Shown here piece by piece: positions 63,505 to 64,000 of a DNA stretch of 64,000 bases (the first letter of the stretch is position 1; every line of letters starts with the position of its first letter). The stretch covers positions 1 to 64,000 of the forward strand of contig NZ_JAVBHX010000012.1 of NCBI RefSeq assembly GCF_030732065.1, written 5' to 3'. The notes beneath the pieces are model-generated. The model saw nothing but the letters and a program-made list of their open reading frames with translations. It made no database searches and was not told the origin of the DNA. A program made the translations under genes and the position numbers. The DNA comes from Oceanimonas aquatica. GTDB taxonomy: Bacteria; Pseudomonadota; Gammaproteobacteria; Enterobacterales; Aeromonadaceae.

Positions 63505-63683
63505 AGTGCCGCCAGGCCACCCGGCTGATGTCAGAAAGTCAGGAACGGCCCCTCACCCCCCGGGAAAGACTGTCGCTCAGGCTGCACACCCTGATGTGCC
63601 GCGCCTGCCACAACTTTCAGCAGCAGTTGCCGGTGCTGCGCCGGCTCAGCCGCAGCTATGCCAGGCGCAAGGACAACTGGTGA
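63498..63683 (+). CDS. Zinc-type anti-sigma factor (ZAS/zf-HC2)
   Basis: A 61-residue soluble protein with the ZAS zinc motif His30-X3-Cys34-X2-Cys37 and an extra Cys4 as possible fourth ligand. It has no membrane segment, so it would release its sigma in the cytoplasm in response to zinc loss, thiol oxidation or copper. It overlaps the sigma gene by 7 bases, which is the usual sign of a cognate pair. Confidence 0.85.
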   Translation: MLKCRQATRLMSESQERPLTPRERLSLRLHTLMCRACHNFQQQLPVLRRLSRSYARRKDNW

Positions 63684-63743
63684 TGTCTGCCGTTTTGTCG
63701 CCGTTGTTCCAGAGAGTGCAACATGTACTGGGTGCTCACTTCA

Positions 63744-63786
63744 CGGGCATGACGACACTTAACGTCACTCCGCGAAGGAGCGCCAG
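63744..63786. repeat. Degenerate interspersed palindromic repeat
   Basis: CACGGGCATGAC (63743-63754) and CGTCACTCCGCGAAGGAGCG (63763-63782) in the 114-base gap between the bufferin operon and the converging chemoreceptor. Both motifs recur at 54177-54278. No T-rich terminator is seen in this gap. Confidence 0.5.
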
Positions 63787-63797
63787 CCCGATTGGCC

Positions 63798-64000
63798 TCA
63801 GCGCTTTAGCCGCACCACCAGATCGTGCAGCTCGGTGGCTACCGACTGCAGGCCGGCCATACTGCCGGCGGCGGAGTCGGCCTGCTTCAGGCCCGAGTCC
63901 GACAGGCTGGCCATGTTCACCGCCTGCTGGTTGATGTCTTCCGCCACCCGCGCCTGTTGTTCCACCGCCGTGGCCATTTGCAGCGACATATCGGCAATGC
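63798..64000 (-). CDS. C-terminal end of a methyl-accepting chemotaxis protein (partial)
   Basis: Only the last 66 or so residues are in the window; the gene continues past 64000. The sequence ADMSLQMATAVEQQARVAEDINQQ is the conserved C-terminal part of the chemoreceptor signalling domain, and the frame ends LHDLVVRLKR. It is convergent with the sigma/anti-sigma genes. The sensor domain is outside the window. Confidence 0.85.
   Translation of the reverse strand, partial: IADMSLQMATAVEQQARVAEDINQQAVNMASLSDSGLKQADSAAGSMAGLQSVATELHDLVVRLKR

Overview
The window reads as the chromosome of a GC-rich gammaproteobacterium. The order yrdA-aroE-hemF-tsaC-yrdD-smg-dprA-LysM / def-fmt-rsmB-trkA beside an rRNA operon promoter is typical of the Enterobacteria-Vibrio-Shewanella-Aeromonas group. 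The gene mix (complete phn operon, PuuR-type polyamine locus, RegBA, DctBD with a TRAP transporter, chemoreceptors) would fit an environmental Aeromonadales organism of the Oceanimonas/Zobellella kind; that placement is inference. Almost all of the window is coding, there is no CRISPR array, transposase or prophage, and the only gene cut off is a chemoreceptor at the right edge.

Layout. 1-170: leader and tandem P1/P2 promoters of an rRNA operon running left out of the window. 336-14855: housekeeping block (gamma-carbonic-anhydrase-like yrdA, shikimate, haem, tRNA t6A synthesis, dprA, formyl-Met cycle, rRNA methylation, Trk potassium uptake, rmuC). 14852-17982: small membrane protein, PfkB-type kinase, Cache-domain chemoreceptor. 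18006-28552: C-P lyase operon transcribed leftwards as phnCDEFGHIJKLMNP, without phnO, with two copies of a TTGTCTAGA palindrome that are good PhnF operator candidates. 28844-36028: class V aminotransferase, ybcJ, tRNA-Pro(CGG) with its own promoter, yiiM, ldhA-hslJ-trxC, yqjG-pirin-CoA-binding protein. 36034-38453: PCu(A)C copper chaperone and the redox two-component pair RegA/RegB. 38625-46730: polyamine catabolism (puuA with a co-transcribed NhaC-family transporter, then puuD, an SpuC-like aminotransferase, puuC, and puuR), with a PuuR-box match between the divergent puuA and puuD. 46811-49829: a tightly coupled cstA / 90-residue Cys-Cys-tailed protein / ArsA-GET3-like ATPase operon. 50113-58225: small unknown protein, DctB/DctD, OsmC, and a TAXI-type TRAP transporter with a universal stress protein between permease and binding protein, preceded by a well-spaced sigma-54 promoter. 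58329-60320: TetR-like regulator and a 452-residue membrane protein of unknown function. 60419-63683: a bufferin-type operon (DUF2282 peptide, DUF692/MNIO oxidase, DUF2063 partner, DoxX protein) carrying its own ECF sigma factor and zinc-type anti-sigma.

How the genes work together. Several regions are self-contained circuits in which regulator, target site and enzymes can all be seen: PhnF with its operators and the C-P lyase; PuuR with its box and the gamma-glutamyl polyamine route; DctD with a sigma-54 promoter and the TRAP transporter; and the ECF/anti-sigma pair with the copper-buffering RiPP operon. The least explained parts are the cstA-CC-ATPase operon, the 452-residue membrane protein, and the transporter joined to puuA. 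The intergenic regions hold imperfect palindromic repeats and terminators. Starts were chosen from ribosome binding sites and family alignment from memory; no database search was run.
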